From Candidatus Microbacterium phytovorans (GTDB lineage: Bacteria; Actinomycetota; Actinomycetes; Actinomycetales; Microbacteriaceae), in contig CP119321.1 of assembly GCA_029202445.1 (NCBI GenBank), positions 1,860,001 through 1,924,000 of the forward strand: a stretch of 64,000 nt of DNA, in the 5' to 3' direction. A program made the translations under genes and the position numbers. Each line of letters begins with the position of its first letter. Position 1 is the stretch's first letter. Positions 54,422 to 63,399 of this stretch are shown piece after piece. The notes under the pieces are model-generated. The model made no database searches, had not been told where the DNA came from, and saw nothing but the letters and a program-made list of their open reading frames with translations.

Positions 54422-55990
54422 ATGCGAATGAACAACGACCACGAATGGGATGCCGTCGTCATCGGCGGCGGGGCGGCGGGACTGAGCGCCGCGCTCATGC
54501 TGGGGCGTGCACGCCGACGCGTGCTCGTGATCGACGGCGGCGCGCCGCGCAACCGCTTCGCCGCCCACATGCACGGCGTGCTGGGTCACGACGGGCTCGA
54601 CCCCGCCGACCTGCTCGCCCGAGGCCGCGCCGAACTCGCGACCTACGGCGTCGCGGTCGAGACCGGCGAAGTCGCGGAGGTCGCGGAGGGCGCGGAGGGC
54701 GGCGACGGACTGCGCGTGCTCCGCGCCGACGGCGCCGTCGAACGCACCCGCGCGGTCGTGATCGCCACCGGCATCCGCGACGTGCTCCCCGACATCGACG
54801 GGCTGCGGGACTTCTGGGGAACCTCGGTGCTCCACTGCCCGTACTGCCACGGCTGGGAGGTCGCGGATCGGCGGCTGGCGGTGGTCGCGACGTCGCCCGC
54901 GAGCCTCCACCAGATCGAGCTCGTGCGGCAGTGGAGCGACGACGTGACGGCCTTCACCGCCGACCTCGGTCCCGTGGCGCCGGAGGTGTCCGCGCGGCTG
55001 GCGGCCCGCGGCATCCGCGTCGTGGCGGAGCGGGCGACGGCGGTGTCAGTGCGGGGCGGCGCGCTGGCGGGTCTCGTCACAGCGGACGGCGTGACGCACC
55101 CCGCGGATGCCGTGTTCGTCGGCCCCGTGCCGGAGGTTCCGCTGGAGTTCGTCGCCGGCCTGGCGCTGGCGCGCGCCGACCAGCCGGGGTCGCCGCTGGC
55201 CGTCGACGCGCTCGGCGCGACGAGCCACCCCCGGGTGTGGGCCGCCGGCAACGTGACCGCGCCGTTCGGCAACGTGCCGCTGTCGATGGGAGCGGGGTCG
55301 ATGGCGGGCGCCGCCGTGAACGCGGCACTGGTGGCTGACGACGCCGCCCGCGCCGTGCGGGAGCGACGCGCTACCCGCAACGCCCACTGGGAGGAGCGGT
55401 ACGCCGAGAACACCCGGTTCTGGTCGGGCCGCGTGAACGCGACGACGGCGGCCGTCGTCGGAGGGCTCCCCGCGCGGGGCACGGCTCTGGAGGTCGGCTG
55501 CGGCGAGGGAGCGGATGCCGTGTGGCTCGCCGAGCAGGGGTGGGAGGTGACGGCGGTCGACGTCTCCGCCTCGGCGATCGAGCGGGCCCGCACCGCCGCC
55601 GCGGAGCGTGGCGTCGCCGATCGCGTGCGCTTCGTCGTGGCGGATGCCGTGGACGCCCTGCCCGACGGGCCGTTCGACCTGGTGGTGTCGAGCTTCCTGC
55701 ACTCGTGGGAGGGTGACTTCCCGCGGATCGGCATTTTGCGGGATGCGGCCAGCCGCGTCGCGCCGGGCGGGCGGATGCTCGCGGTCTCGCACGCAGCACC
55801 GCCGCCGTGGTCGACGCACGCGGAGCACGAGCGGCCGATACTCCTCAGCCCCGCCGAGGAGCTCGCACAGCTGCAGCTCGACGAGGGGTGGAGCGCGGAG
55901 CGGGTGGAGATCGTGCCGCGCGAGACCGCTGCCCCCGACGGCTCGCCGGCTCACCTCGACGACGGCGTGCTGCTGCTCCGACGGGGGTGA
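54422..55990 (+). CDS. FAD-dependent thioredoxin-reductase-like oxidoreductase fused to SAM methyltransferase
   Basis: 522 residues, two enzymes in one chain. Residues 1-305 are TrxB-like: VVIGGGAAGLSAALMLGRAR (FAD), the redox motif HCPYCHGWE (CxxC near 141), and the late FAD motif VWAAGNVTAPF. The canonical NAD(P)H GxGxxA motif is weak. Residues ~320-522 are a class I methyltransferase: ALEVGCGEGADAVWLAEQGW (SAM), VTAVDVSASAIERA and PFDLVVSSFLHSWEGDFPR. Fused forms like this occur in other actinobacteria. Role unknown; possibly reduction then methylation of a thiol, selenium or metalloid compound. Divergent from its likely XRE-cupin regulator. Confidence 0.88.
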   Translation: MRMNNDHEWDAVVIGGGAAGLSAALMLGRARRRVLVIDGGAPRNRFAAHMHGVLGHDGLDPADLLARGRAELATYGVAVETGEVAEVAEGAEGGDGLRVLRADGAVERTRAVVIATGIRDVLPDIDGLRDFWGTSVLHCPYCHGWEVADRRLAVVATSPASLHQIELVRQWSDDVTAFTADLGPVAPEVSARLAARGIRVVAERATAVSVRGGALAGLVTADGVTHPADAVFVGPVPEVPLEFVAGLALARADQPGSPLAVDALGATSHPRVWAAGNVTAPFGNVPLSMGAGSMAGAAVNAALVADDAARAVRERRATRNAHWEERYAENTRFWSGRVNATTAAVVGGLPARGTALEVGCGEGADAVWLAEQGWEVTAVDVSASAIERARTAAAERGVADRVRFVVADAVDALPDGPFDLVVSSFLHSWEGDFPRIGILRDAASRVAPGGRMLAVSHAAPPPWSTHAEHERPILLSPAEELAQLQLDEGWSAERVEIVPRETAAPDGSPAHLDDGVLLLRRG

Positions 55991-56002
55991 GGCAGGGGGT
56001 GT

Positions 56003-56583
56003 TCAGTTTCGTGGGGCTGGGCGTCGTCCCGACGCAGACGACGCCTTCTGCGCGAAGTCGGGCGAGAGCCTTCATGTCCGCGCCAAAACGACGCGTCGCA
56101 CGATCGGCGACAAGCACCACATCCGGCCACCCCATCCGCAGCGCAAGATCGATCTGCACCGTGAACAACGTTCCCTCCACCAGGGGCCGCCACCGACCGT
56201 CCAGCAGATCGACCCGACGCACCACCGCCTGCGTCTCAGGATCGATCCGAATACGGCTCCTCGAACGGAAGATACGACGGCAACGTGCCGATCACGAGGT
56301 CCCCGACCTTCCCTTTGATCGTCACCCGCTCGAACTCGTTCGCCGTCAGAAACCGCGAGTCCATGTCTCCGCGGATGCCGTCGATCGTCACATCCCGCAG
56401 CACTGCGCCGATGAGACGCGATCGCTTGACCGTCACCCGCCGGAACGAGCACTGCTCGATCACGGGCCGCTGATCATCCGGCAACCCCTGCTCCGTCCGG
56501 CAGTCCTCCAGACTCAGCCCGTCTATCTGCATCCCCCGGAGCGACTCTCCGCGGCTCAATCGATACCCGACCAGTGATAGCAC
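56003..56583 (-). pseudogene. Frameshifted gene, pentapeptide-like N-terminus and unrecognised C-terminus
   Basis: One frame (56583-56236, GTG start) encodes LSRGESLRGMQIDGLSLEDC, IEQCSFRRVTVKRSRLIGAV, LRDVTIDGI and TLPSYLPFEEPYSDRS then TGA. A second frame continues at the same place with RIDPETQAVVRRVDLLDGRW and goes on TLFTVQIDLALRMGWPDVVL. Both read like real protein, and the switch falls near 56240, so a single indel is the simplest reading. The second frame then runs into the 3' end of the methyltransferase without a natural stop; a further shift near 56020 would give TGA at 56003. Alternatively these are two separate remnants. Confidence 0.5.
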
Positions 56584-56604
56584 CCCATCAACCCCCGTAT
56601 GTCC

Positions 56605-56643
56605 ACATCAGGTACTTCCACCCTCACTGCGGAGTCCTGATGT
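56605..56643 (-). terminator. Hairpin after the 56655 gene
   Basis: ACATCAGG (56605-56612) / CCTGATGT (56636-56643), 23-nt loop, just past the stop of the minus-strand gene ending at 56655. Confidence 0.45.
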
Positions 56644-56654
56644 ATCGATGCCCC

Positions 56655-57074
56655 TCAGGGAGAACTCGGAGAAGCCACTCGGACCGTAGAAAGCTGGCCG
56701 ATCGGCACTGTAGTCTCCCCGCCCTCCCAGAAGAGCCTTCCGGCTATCTCCTTGGGGCGCAGCAGAGCAACGAAGGCCCCGTCGTCATCAGCACGCTCCG
56801 GCCACCCGTGTCCTGATTCGTCCATCACCCAATCGCACACTGCCTCCGCGAGCGCCCCCGCGTCAGGATTGTCCCCCTCACGTCCCACGGCGATCTCGCG
56901 ACCAGGGAGGACAACGACGACATCCTCGTCGGCATACCCGTCCGGCTCAGTCGCTTCCTGCACACCGGCTACCCAGCCACGTCGTGGATCGAAGACCCCG
57001 ATGGACACAGCGATTCCGGCGGACGAGAGGTCGGCCGACAGGGCGTCAATCAGGAGGTGGATGCGATCACTCAC
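56655..57074 (-). CDS. Hypothetical protein in accessory patch
   Basis: 139 residues from the GTG at 57074 (VSDRIHLLIDALSADLSSAG); a GTG at 57080 would add two. The protein is acidic and soluble: VSIGVFDPRRGWVAGVQEAT, ADEDVVVVLPGREIAVGREG and VCDWVMDESGHGWPERADDD. No family recognised; size and acidity would suit an immunity protein, but no toxin is beside it. Base composition looks less GC-rich than its neighbours. The 217 bp between it and YdeI show no gene. Confidence 0.6.
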   Translation of the reverse strand: MSDRIHLLIDALSADLSSAGIAVSIGVFDPRRGWVAGVQEATEPDGYADEDVVVVLPGREIAVGREGDNPDAGALAEAVCDWVMDESGHGWPERADDDGAFVALLRPKEIAGRLFWEGGETTVPIGQLSTVRVASPSSP

Positions 57075-57291
57075 GTTCACATGATCCAGCGAGATCCAGG
57101 CGACTCCCCTGATGTTGCCCGTCGCAAAGGGGAGAGAAGTGGCACGGACGACGTCAACGCTTCGGGCGCGTAATCGGCCGATGGAGGTGGCGGTCACCAC
57201 AAGTGAGGCACTCCGAACATGTGACTCGTCTGCCGCCTCGAGCTGCCGATCCGCGCCTCCCGACGGAGTCGGTGCCTGCAGGCGCCCCGTG

Positions 57292-57957
57292 TCATCGGGC
57301 GGCCGCGGCGGCCTCGGCGGCCCGGGCGACCCAGACGGGGGTGTCGCCGTACCGCTGCGACGGAATGAGGCGTCCCGCGGCGCAGTCGGCCACGAGCGTC
57401 GCGAGGCGGGCGGCGCGCGTCTCCTCGCGTTTGGCGCTGTGCACCCAGTTCGACGCGGTGCGGCGATACGACGGCGTCGCGGCACCCCAGAAAGCCTGCG
57501 CGGCCGGATTCGCCGCGATCGCCGCGAGCTGCTCGGGCGTGGCGGCGAGCGCGGTCTCGTAGGAGTAGCCGGTACCGGCGGGACGCCGCTCGTAGGCGGC
57601 GAGGCCGGCGGGGCGCATGAGGCCTTCGGCGATGAGCCGCTCGACGTGCGCGATGTTGACGGCGCTCCACACCGACCTCGGCTTGCGCGGCGTCCACCGT
57701 TGGCGCCGACGGCGCTCGTCGATCCGCTGGCTGACGGAGTCGATCCAGCCGTAGCACAGGGCCACCGGCACGGCGTCGTCCCACGTGATGCCCCGGTCGG
57801 GATCACCCCTCCGGTACAGCCCCATCCACAACTCGGTCGCCGTCTCGTGGTGCTCTTCGAGCCAGTCGCGGAACTCCTCGGCATCCGCGAAGAACACGAC
57901 CGTCGGCTCGGCGGCCGATTGCCGTTCGTCGCGGAGATCGTCAAGGGCGTCGCTCAT
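57292..57957 (-). CDS. YdeI/OmpD-associated family protein
   Basis: 221 residues. VVFFADAEEFRDWLEEHHET, TWDDAVPVALCYGWIDSVSQ and RYGDTPVW with RMTPRKP-like WTPRKPRSVWSAVN match the YdeI family (bacteriocin-protection-like). The biochemical role is not established. Leaderless start, TATCGT 6 nt upstream of the ATG. Confidence 0.9.
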   Translation of the reverse strand: MSDALDDLRDERQSAAEPTVVFFADAEEFRDWLEEHHETATELWMGLYRRGDPDRGITWDDAVPVALCYGWIDSVSQRIDERRRRQRWTPRKPRSVWSAVNIAHVERLIAEGLMRPAGLAAYERRPAGTGYSYETALAATPEQLAAIAANPAAQAFWGAATPSYRRTASNWVHSAKREETRAARLATLVADCAAGRLIPSQRYGDTPVWVARAAEAAAAAR

Positions 57958-57963
57958 GAGCCG

Positions 57964-57969
57964 ACGATA
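57964..57969 (-). promoter_or_regulatory. -10 box, leaderless ydeI-like gene
   Basis: TATCGT on the minus strand, 6 nt before the ATG at 57957; it lies between this gene and the end of the NRDE gene. Confidence 0.55.
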
Positions 57970-57992
57970 CTGCGCACCCCCGACACGGACGG

Positions 57993-58709
57993 TCAGTGCA
58001 GCTCGGGCCGATTCCACTGGCCGGGCTGGTCGAACTCGCCGTACACGGCCTCGACACCGGATGCCGACACCGACGCGGCCACGACGAGCAGCGACAGCGT
58101 CGGGTAGCCGTAGGGCCGGTTGTCGCGCACGATCGCGCGCTCGTCGGTGGGGTCGAGCGCGGCGGTGTGCTCGAGCGCGTCGAGCCACGGCGTCCACCAC
58201 TCGGCACCGTCGCCGGGCGCCGGGAACGCGTCGCGCCACGCGACGATGCGCGCCGTCGCCGGGTCGTCGACATCGTCGTGCGCGATCATGTGGATGCCGG
58301 GAGCGAGCTGCTCCGTCCGCACCGACGTTCCGTCCCACATCGTCACGCGGGCACCGCCCGAGTCGACCTCGACGAGGTTGAAGCCGTTGACGCGGGGCGC
58401 CTCCCCCGGCGCGATGCCGTCGACGGCGTCGAGCACGACGTGGCCGCGTGAACCGAGGGTGGCGGGGTCGACGCCGGACAGCTCCGCGCGATTGAGGACG
58501 ACGGCGAGGCGACCGCCGTCGGGGTCGGCCGCGAGCCACGCTCCGCCGGCGCGCGTGTCACGCACCCCGATCACGCCCGGGTGGGCGTCGGGCCACCAGG
58601 CGCCGAGGGGGTCCCACGCGCGCGCCGGGTCTTCGTCGCGCACCGCGAGGACGCGCACCGGGCTCGTCGGCGCCACGGCATCCGGAACGTGGACGATCAC
58701 GGTGCACAT
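57993..58709 (-). CDS. NRDE (TANGO2-like) family protein
   Basis: 238 residues. It starts MCTVIV, the invariant Cys2 typical of NRDE proteins; VLAVRDEDPARAWDPLGAWW replaces the NRDE signature (here VRDED), and GGAWLAAD and VNGFNLVEVD are also characteristic. An N-terminal-nucleophile-like fold has been proposed for the family; function is unclear. Divergent from coaBC, 51 bp apart. Confidence 0.87.
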   Translation of the reverse strand: MCTVIVHVPDAVAPTSPVRVLAVRDEDPARAWDPLGAWWPDAHPGVIGVRDTRAGGAWLAADPDGGRLAVVLNRAELSGVDPATLGSRGHVVLDAVDGIAPGEAPRVNGFNLVEVDSGGARVTMWDGTSVRTEQLAPGIHMIAHDDVDDPATARIVAWRDAFPAPGDGAEWWTPWLDALEHTAALDPTDERAIVRDNRPYGYPTLSLLVVAASVSASGVEAVYGEFDQPGQWNRPELH

Positions 58710-58760
58710 CGGCTCAGCCCTTCCGCGCCCGACCTCCGAACGTCGTGGGAGGATCGGGGC

Positions 58761-59999
58761 ATGTTCGTTGTCGTGGGTGTCAGCGGCGGCATCGCCGCGT
58801 ACAAGACGGTCCAGCTCGTTCGCGCCCTCGTCACCAACGGTCACGAGGTGCACGTCATTCCCACCGACGACGCGCTGCGGTTCGTGGGTACCGCCACCTG
58901 GGAGGCGGTCAGCCGCCATCCTGTCACGACCTCCGTACACGACGATGTCGCCGAGGTCCGACACGTCGCACTCGGCACGCAGGCCGACCTCGTGATCGTC
59001 GCTCCCGCCACCGCCAACACGCTCGCCCGCATGGCGGCCGGTATTGCGGACAACCTGCTGGGCGTCACCCTCCTCGCCACGACGGCTCCCGTGCTCGTCG
59101 CGCCCGCCATGCACACGGCGATGTGGGAGCACGCGGCGACGCGCGACAACCTCCAGGCACTGCGTGCCCGCGGCATCCACGTGATCGGTCCCGCCGACGG
59201 CCCCCTCACGGGCGGCGACAGCGGCCCCGGCCGCATGTCCGAGCCCGACGAGATCCTCGCCGCGGCGCTCGCCCTCCTGCCCGCCAACGACGCGACCGAG
59301 CACCGCACCGATCTGGACGGGGTGGCGGTCGCCGTCTCGACCGGCGGCACACGCGAGCCCATCGACCCGGTGCGCTTCCTCGGCAACCGCTCCTCCGGGC
59401 GGCAGGGCGCGGCTGTCGCGATCGCCGCGGCGGAGCGCGGCGCGCACGTGCGGCTCGTCGCGGCCCACGTCGACGAGGGCGTGCTGACGGAGGCGCTGCG
59501 GCATCCGCGCGTCGACGTGGAACACGTCTCCACCGCCGCCGAACTGGAGGCCGCGATGCGCGATGCCGCCGCGGGCAGCGACGTCGTGGTGATGGTCGCC
59601 GCGGTCGCCGATTTCCGGGTGGCGGAGGTGTCGACGGAGAAGATCCGCAAGGAGGACGGCGACGGCTCCCTCACCCTTCCGCTCGAGCAGAACCCCGACG
59701 TCCTCGCGGGACTCGTCGCCGCGCGGCGGCCGGGTCAGGTCATCGTCGGATTCGCCGCCGAGACCGCTGCCGACGACGACGAGCTCCGCGACCGCGGACG
59801 CCGCAAACTCGCGCGCAAGGGCGCCGACCTCCTCGCGGCGAACCGTGTCGGCGACGGGCTCGGCTTCGAAGCCGACGACAACGCCGTCATCCTCCTCGCG
59901 GCGGACGGCGCAGAGGCCACGGCATCCGGAACGAAGCGCGCCGTCGCCGACGCCCTGTGGGATGCCGTGGCCTCGCTGCGCGCACGGCGCCGGGGCTAG
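58761..59999 (+). CDS. coaBC: Bifunctional phosphopantothenoylcysteine decarboxylase / phosphopantothenate--cysteine ligase
   Basis: 412 residues. CoaC flavoprotein part (1-180): VVGVSGGIAAYKTVQLVRAL, active-site His in EVRHVALG, APAMHTAMW and the SGxGRMSEPDEI loop (here SGPGRMSEPDEI). CoaB part (about 190-412): VSTGGTREPIDPVRFLGNRS, and FAAETA. It catalyses two steps of coenzyme A synthesis. Its TAG shares CTAG with the TAG of the convergent PTS gene. Confidence 0.95.
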   Translation: MFVVVGVSGGIAAYKTVQLVRALVTNGHEVHVIPTDDALRFVGTATWEAVSRHPVTTSVHDDVAEVRHVALGTQADLVIVAPATANTLARMAAGIADNLLGVTLLATTAPVLVAPAMHTAMWEHAATRDNLQALRARGIHVIGPADGPLTGGDSGPGRMSEPDEILAAALALLPANDATEHRTDLDGVAVAVSTGGTREPIDPVRFLGNRSSGRQGAAVAIAAAERGAHVRLVAAHVDEGVLTEALRHPRVDVEHVSTAAELEAAMRDAAAGSDVVVMVAAVADFRVAEVSTEKIRKEDGDGSLTLPLEQNPDVLAGLVAARRPGQVIVGFAAETAADDDELRDRGRRKLARKGADLLAANRVGDGLGFEADDNAVILLAADGAEATASGTKRAVADALWDAVASLRARRRG

Positions 60000-62122
60000 C
60001 TCTCCTTCTTCTGGAGGTCCAGCAGCGGCGCACCGGCGGCCACTTCGCCCAGCTCCACCGGGTCGACCGTCTCGAACGAGTCGCCGTTGAGGACGATCAC
60101 GGGTGTGATGAGCGGGTAGCCCGCCTTCTCGATGACGGCGCGGTCGAAGACGACCAGCGGCGTGCCGGTCTCGACCCGGTCGCCGTTCTTCACCTTGACG
60201 TCGAACCCTTCGCCCTTCAGGTTCACGGTGTCGATGCCGACGTGGATGAGGATCTCCGCGCCGTTGTCGAGCTGGAGCCCGAACGCGTGACCGGTCGGCT
60301 GCGCGGCGACGACGAGGCCCGCGCCGGGCGAGACGACCGTGTCGCCGGAGGGTTCGATCGCCACTCCAGGCCCCATCACCCCGCCCGCGAACACGGGGTC
60401 GGGAACCTCCGAGATCGCGACGGCCGTGCCGGCCAGCGGCGACATGACCTGCACGAGCGCGAGGTCGGCCGTGTCGGCGCGCTCCGCCGTCGCCGTCGCG
60501 ACCGGCGCCGCAGCCGAACCGGATGCCGGCGCGCCCGCGAGCGCGCCGGAACCGGCGACATCGGCGACCGACGCCTCCGTGGCAGCGCCCGCACCCACGA
60601 CCGACGACCCCGCGGTCGCGGCCACATAGCCGGCACCTTCTTCGACCGCCGGCTCCTTGTCCTTGTAACCGCCGACCACGATGAGGAACATCGACACCGC
60701 GAAGGCCGACAGCACCGCGATCGCGTACAGACCGATCGGCTCGAACGCGGGGATCGTCAGCAGCGACGTGAAGACGAACGCCTTCGTCGTGATGCCGTTC
60801 TCCAGGCCCAGCACGAGGCTTCCGACGCCGATGATGATGCCGCCCGTGAGGCAGCCGACCAGCATGCGCGGGTAGATGCGCTTGAAACGGAGATGGATGC
60901 CGTACAGCGACGGTTCGGAGATGCCGCCGAGGAGTCCGGCGGCGAGCGCACCCGTCGCCGTCTGCCGCATCTGCTTGTCCTTCTCGCGCCACGCGAGCAG
61001 CAGGACGCCGGCGGTCGCGCCGAAGCACGCGAAGTTCCACGCGCCCATCGGGCCCTGGATGAAGTCGTAGCCGAGCGTCTGGATGTTCAGCAGCATGATC
61101 GCGTTGATCGGCCAGTGGAGACCCAGCGGCACCATGAACGGGTAGGCCAGCGGAATGATGATCGCGAAGATGAACGGCGAGAAGGAGTTGATCGAGCTGA
61201 GCAGCTGCGCGAGCGCTGCACCGGCATAGACGCCGAGCGGGCCGAGGAGGAACGCCGTCAGCGGGATCATGACCAGCATCGACAGGAACGGCACGAAGAT
61301 CAGCTGCAGGTTGTCGGGGATGATGCGCTTGAGCCCCTTGTAGAGCGGTCCGAGCACGGCCGCCATGAGCAGGGGTGGGAACACCTGCGAGCTGTAGTTG
61401 AAGATCGTCAGCGGGATGCCGAAGATCGGGATCGTCGTGATCTCCGACCCGAGGAACACGATCTGCTGCGCGCCCTCCTGCGTCGCGAGCGACGCGAAGC
61501 CGGGCAGCATGACCGTCGCCATGATCGAGAAGCCCACCCAGGGGTCGGCGCCGAGCTTGTTGGACGCGTTGTAGGCGACCATGAGCGGCAGGAAGACGAA
61601 CACGCACTGCCACATCAGGTTGACGAACTGCCACGACGGCGGGAGCTCGGTGCGCGGATCGGCCCAGTTGCCGATCACCTGCAGCGTCGACATCAGCGCC
61701 ATGAAGGTGATGATGAGCGAGGCTCCCAGGAGCGCTCCGAGCGTCGGGCGGAACGAGTCGGAGAGGAACTCGAAGAGCGAGTCGAGCCAGGCGACCTTGC
61801 CGCGGGGGCCGCGAGCCCGCTGCGCCGCCTTCACATCGGCATCCGAGGGGGCGTCGATGTTCGCCATCTGCGGCAGCGCCATGATGTCGTTGTAGACGTT
61901 CTGCACGGCGCCGCCGATGACGACCTGGAACCGGTCGCCGGCCTGGGGCACGGCCCCCATCACCGCCGGGATCGCCTCCATGCGCTCTTTGTCGACCTTA
62001 TCGCCGTCGTGGAGTTGGAACCTGAGGCGGGTCGCGCAGTGGGTGAGACTGGCGACGTTCTCGGGTCCGCCGATCGCGTCGACGATGTCGGCCGCTGCCT
62101 TCGAATCCACACTGGATACCAT
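59996..62122 (-). CDS. PTS beta-glucoside-type permease, domains IIB-IIC-IIA
   Basis: 708 residues. IIB (1-90) with the phospho-Cys in ASLTHCATRLRF (Cys28); IIC (about 110-480) with about ten TM helices and LGGISEPSLYGIHLRFKR; a 75-residue Ala-rich linker; IIA (about 560-705), phospho-His in AEILIHVGIDTVNLKGEGF (near 625). Imports and phosphorylates a beta-glucoside or related disaccharide. No BglG antiterminator or phospho-beta-glucosidase is in view. The upstream 264 bp contain direct repeats at 62239 and 62261. Confidence 0.92.
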   Translation of the reverse strand: MVSSVDSKAAADIVDAIGGPENVASLTHCATRLRFQLHDGDKVDKERMEAIPAVMGAVPQAGDRFQVVIGGAVQNVYNDIMALPQMANIDAPSDADVKAAQRARGPRGKVAWLDSLFEFLSDSFRPTLGALLGASLIITFMALMSTLQVIGNWADPRTELPPSWQFVNLMWQCVFVFLPLMVAYNASNKLGADPWVGFSIMATVMLPGFASLATQEGAQQIVFLGSEITTIPIFGIPLTIFNYSSQVFPPLLMAAVLGPLYKGLKRIIPDNLQLIFVPFLSMLVMIPLTAFLLGPLGVYAGAALAQLLSSINSFSPFIFAIIIPLAYPFMVPLGLHWPINAIMLLNIQTLGYDFIQGPMGAWNFACFGATAGVLLLAWREKDKQMRQTATGALAAGLLGGISEPSLYGIHLRFKRIYPRMLVGCLTGGIIIGVGSLVLGLENGITTKAFVFTSLLTIPAFEPIGLYAIAVLSAFAVSMFLIVVGGYKDKEPAVEEGAGYVAATAGSSVVGAGAATEASVADVAGSGALAGAPASGSAAAPVATATAERADTADLALVQVMSPLAGTAVAISEVPDPVFAGGVMGPGVAIEPSGDTVVSPGAGLVVAAQPTGHAFGLQLDNGAEILIHVGIDTVNLKGEGFDVKVKNGDRVETGTPLVVFDRAVIEKAGYPLITPVIVLNGDSFETVDPVELGEVAAGAPLLDLQKKES

Positions 62123-62238
62123 GGTGAGACTCCTCTCGCGAGCCCGCTCTGGGGGGATTGCACTCGGACTCTATACCGGTCCCCAGACGCCCCGACAGGC
62201 CCTTGACCGGAGGAAACCCCGGGGCCCCGCGTGCACGG

Positions 62239-62272
62239 TTCGTCCAGGAAGGACGGAGGTTTCGTCCAGAAA
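62239..62272. repeat. Direct repeats TTCGTCCAGGAA / TTCGTCCAGAAA
   Basis: Two 12-bp copies (62239-62250 and 62261-62272), 22 bp apart (two helical turns), in the 264-bp gap between the divergent PTS and transglycosylase-like genes. The spacing fits tandem binding of a regulator. The rest of the gap has no gene; a TATAGA-like -10 for the PTS gene is possible near 62170. Confidence 0.45.
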
Positions 62273-62386
62273 CGAGAGGCAGACTCGGGGACTTGTGCCC
62301 ACCCGAGGGCGCGTCGCAGTTCACTGGAGCCCGTGATTCGGAGCCCGTCGGAGCCGCGAGAAGCCACCTGAAAGACATCGTTACGC

Positions 62387-63361
62387 ATGCGTTTGAACCA
62401 CTCCCGCCGTACGACCCTGTCCACCGCCGTCGCCCTCGCGCTCGGCGTGACCATCGCGGGAGGCATGACCACCGCAGCCCACGCCGCGGAGGTTCCGCAG
62501 GCCACCGCCCGCGTCGCCGTGGCGCACGTCGCCGCGGCCGACGAGGGCATCGCGCCGTTCGTGTCCGCAGAGGCGGCCGCCCTGTCGACCGAGCCCCTCG
62601 ACGACATCGTCGACGACGCGGAGGCCGCGCTCGACGACGCGGAGGCCGCTATCGCCGCCGCCGAAGCCGCCGAGACGAAGGTGGCGAAGAAGGTGAAGTC
62701 GTCCAAGCTCGACATCTCCGGTGCGACCACCGTCGACACGACCGTGCTCGAGGAGCATGTCGAGCAGCTCGAGACCATCGCCGTCACGCCGGTGCTCCTG
62801 CTTCCCGACAACACGGCCGACGCCGCCGCCGACACCGCCAAGGTGAAGAAGGCGACCGTCTCACTGCTGGACCGCCTCGAGAAGGCGGAGAAGAAGCGCG
62901 CCGCCGAGATCGCCGCGAAGAAGGCCGCCGCCAAGAAGGCCGCCGCCGAAGCCGCCGCGAAGAAGGCGGCCGAGGAGGCTGCGGCATCCGCGTCGTCCTC
63001 GTCGTCGGGGTCGGGTTCGGTCAGCGGTGGCTCTGCCGCCTCGTCGGGTGACAACTCCGTCGCCGGCGCGAAGGCGACCGCGCGCGCTCTCCTGGCCGAC
63101 CGCGGCTGGGGCTCCGACCAGTTCTCCTGCCTCGACAAGCTGTGGCAGAAGGAGTCGGGCTGGAACTACCGCGCGTACAACTCCTCCAGCGGCGCCTACG
63201 GCATCCCGCAGGCCCTGCCCGGCAGCAAGATGGGCAGCGCCGGCAGCGACTGGGAGACCAGTGCGGCGACGCAGATCCGCTGGGGCCTCGGCTACATCGA
63301 CGGCCGCTACGGCACGCCGTGCGGTGCCTGGGACCACTCGCAGTCGGTCGGCTGGTACTGA
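62387..63361 (+). CDS. Secreted lytic-transglycosylase-like cell-wall protein
   Basis: 324 residues. Sec signal MRLNHSRRTTLSTAVALALG ending AAHAAE near residue 34; a helical region; an Ala/Lys coiled coil (about 165-200: KKAAAKKAAAEAAAKKAAEE); a Ser/Gly linker; and a C-terminal lysozyme-like domain (about 235-324) with likely catalytic Glu in LWQKESGWNYRAYNSSSGAY and GIPQALPGSKMG. Common in actinobacteria as a muralytic or resuscitation-type wall enzyme. The ribosome site (GAAAG) is weak. Confidence 0.87.
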   Translation: MRLNHSRRTTLSTAVALALGVTIAGGMTTAAHAAEVPQATARVAVAHVAAADEGIAPFVSAEAAALSTEPLDDIVDDAEAALDDAEAAIAAAEAAETKVAKKVKSSKLDISGATTVDTTVLEEHVEQLETIAVTPVLLLPDNTADAAADTAKVKKATVSLLDRLEKAEKKRAAEIAAKKAAAKKAAAEAAAKKAAEEAAASASSSSSGSGSVSGGSAASSGDNSVAGAKATARALLADRGWGSDQFSCLDKLWQKESGWNYRAYNSSSGAYGIPQALPGSKMGSAGSDWETSAATQIRWGLGYIDGRYGTPCGAWDHSQSVGWY

Positions 63362-63386
63362 GCACAGGCGGCGGGAGGAGCCGGGA

Positions 63387-63392
63387 TAGGGT
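63387..63392 (+). promoter_or_regulatory. -10 box, leaderless lipoprotein gene
   Basis: TAGGGT, 7 nt before the ATG at 63400. Confidence 0.5.
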
Positions 63393-63399
63393 CGGGACC

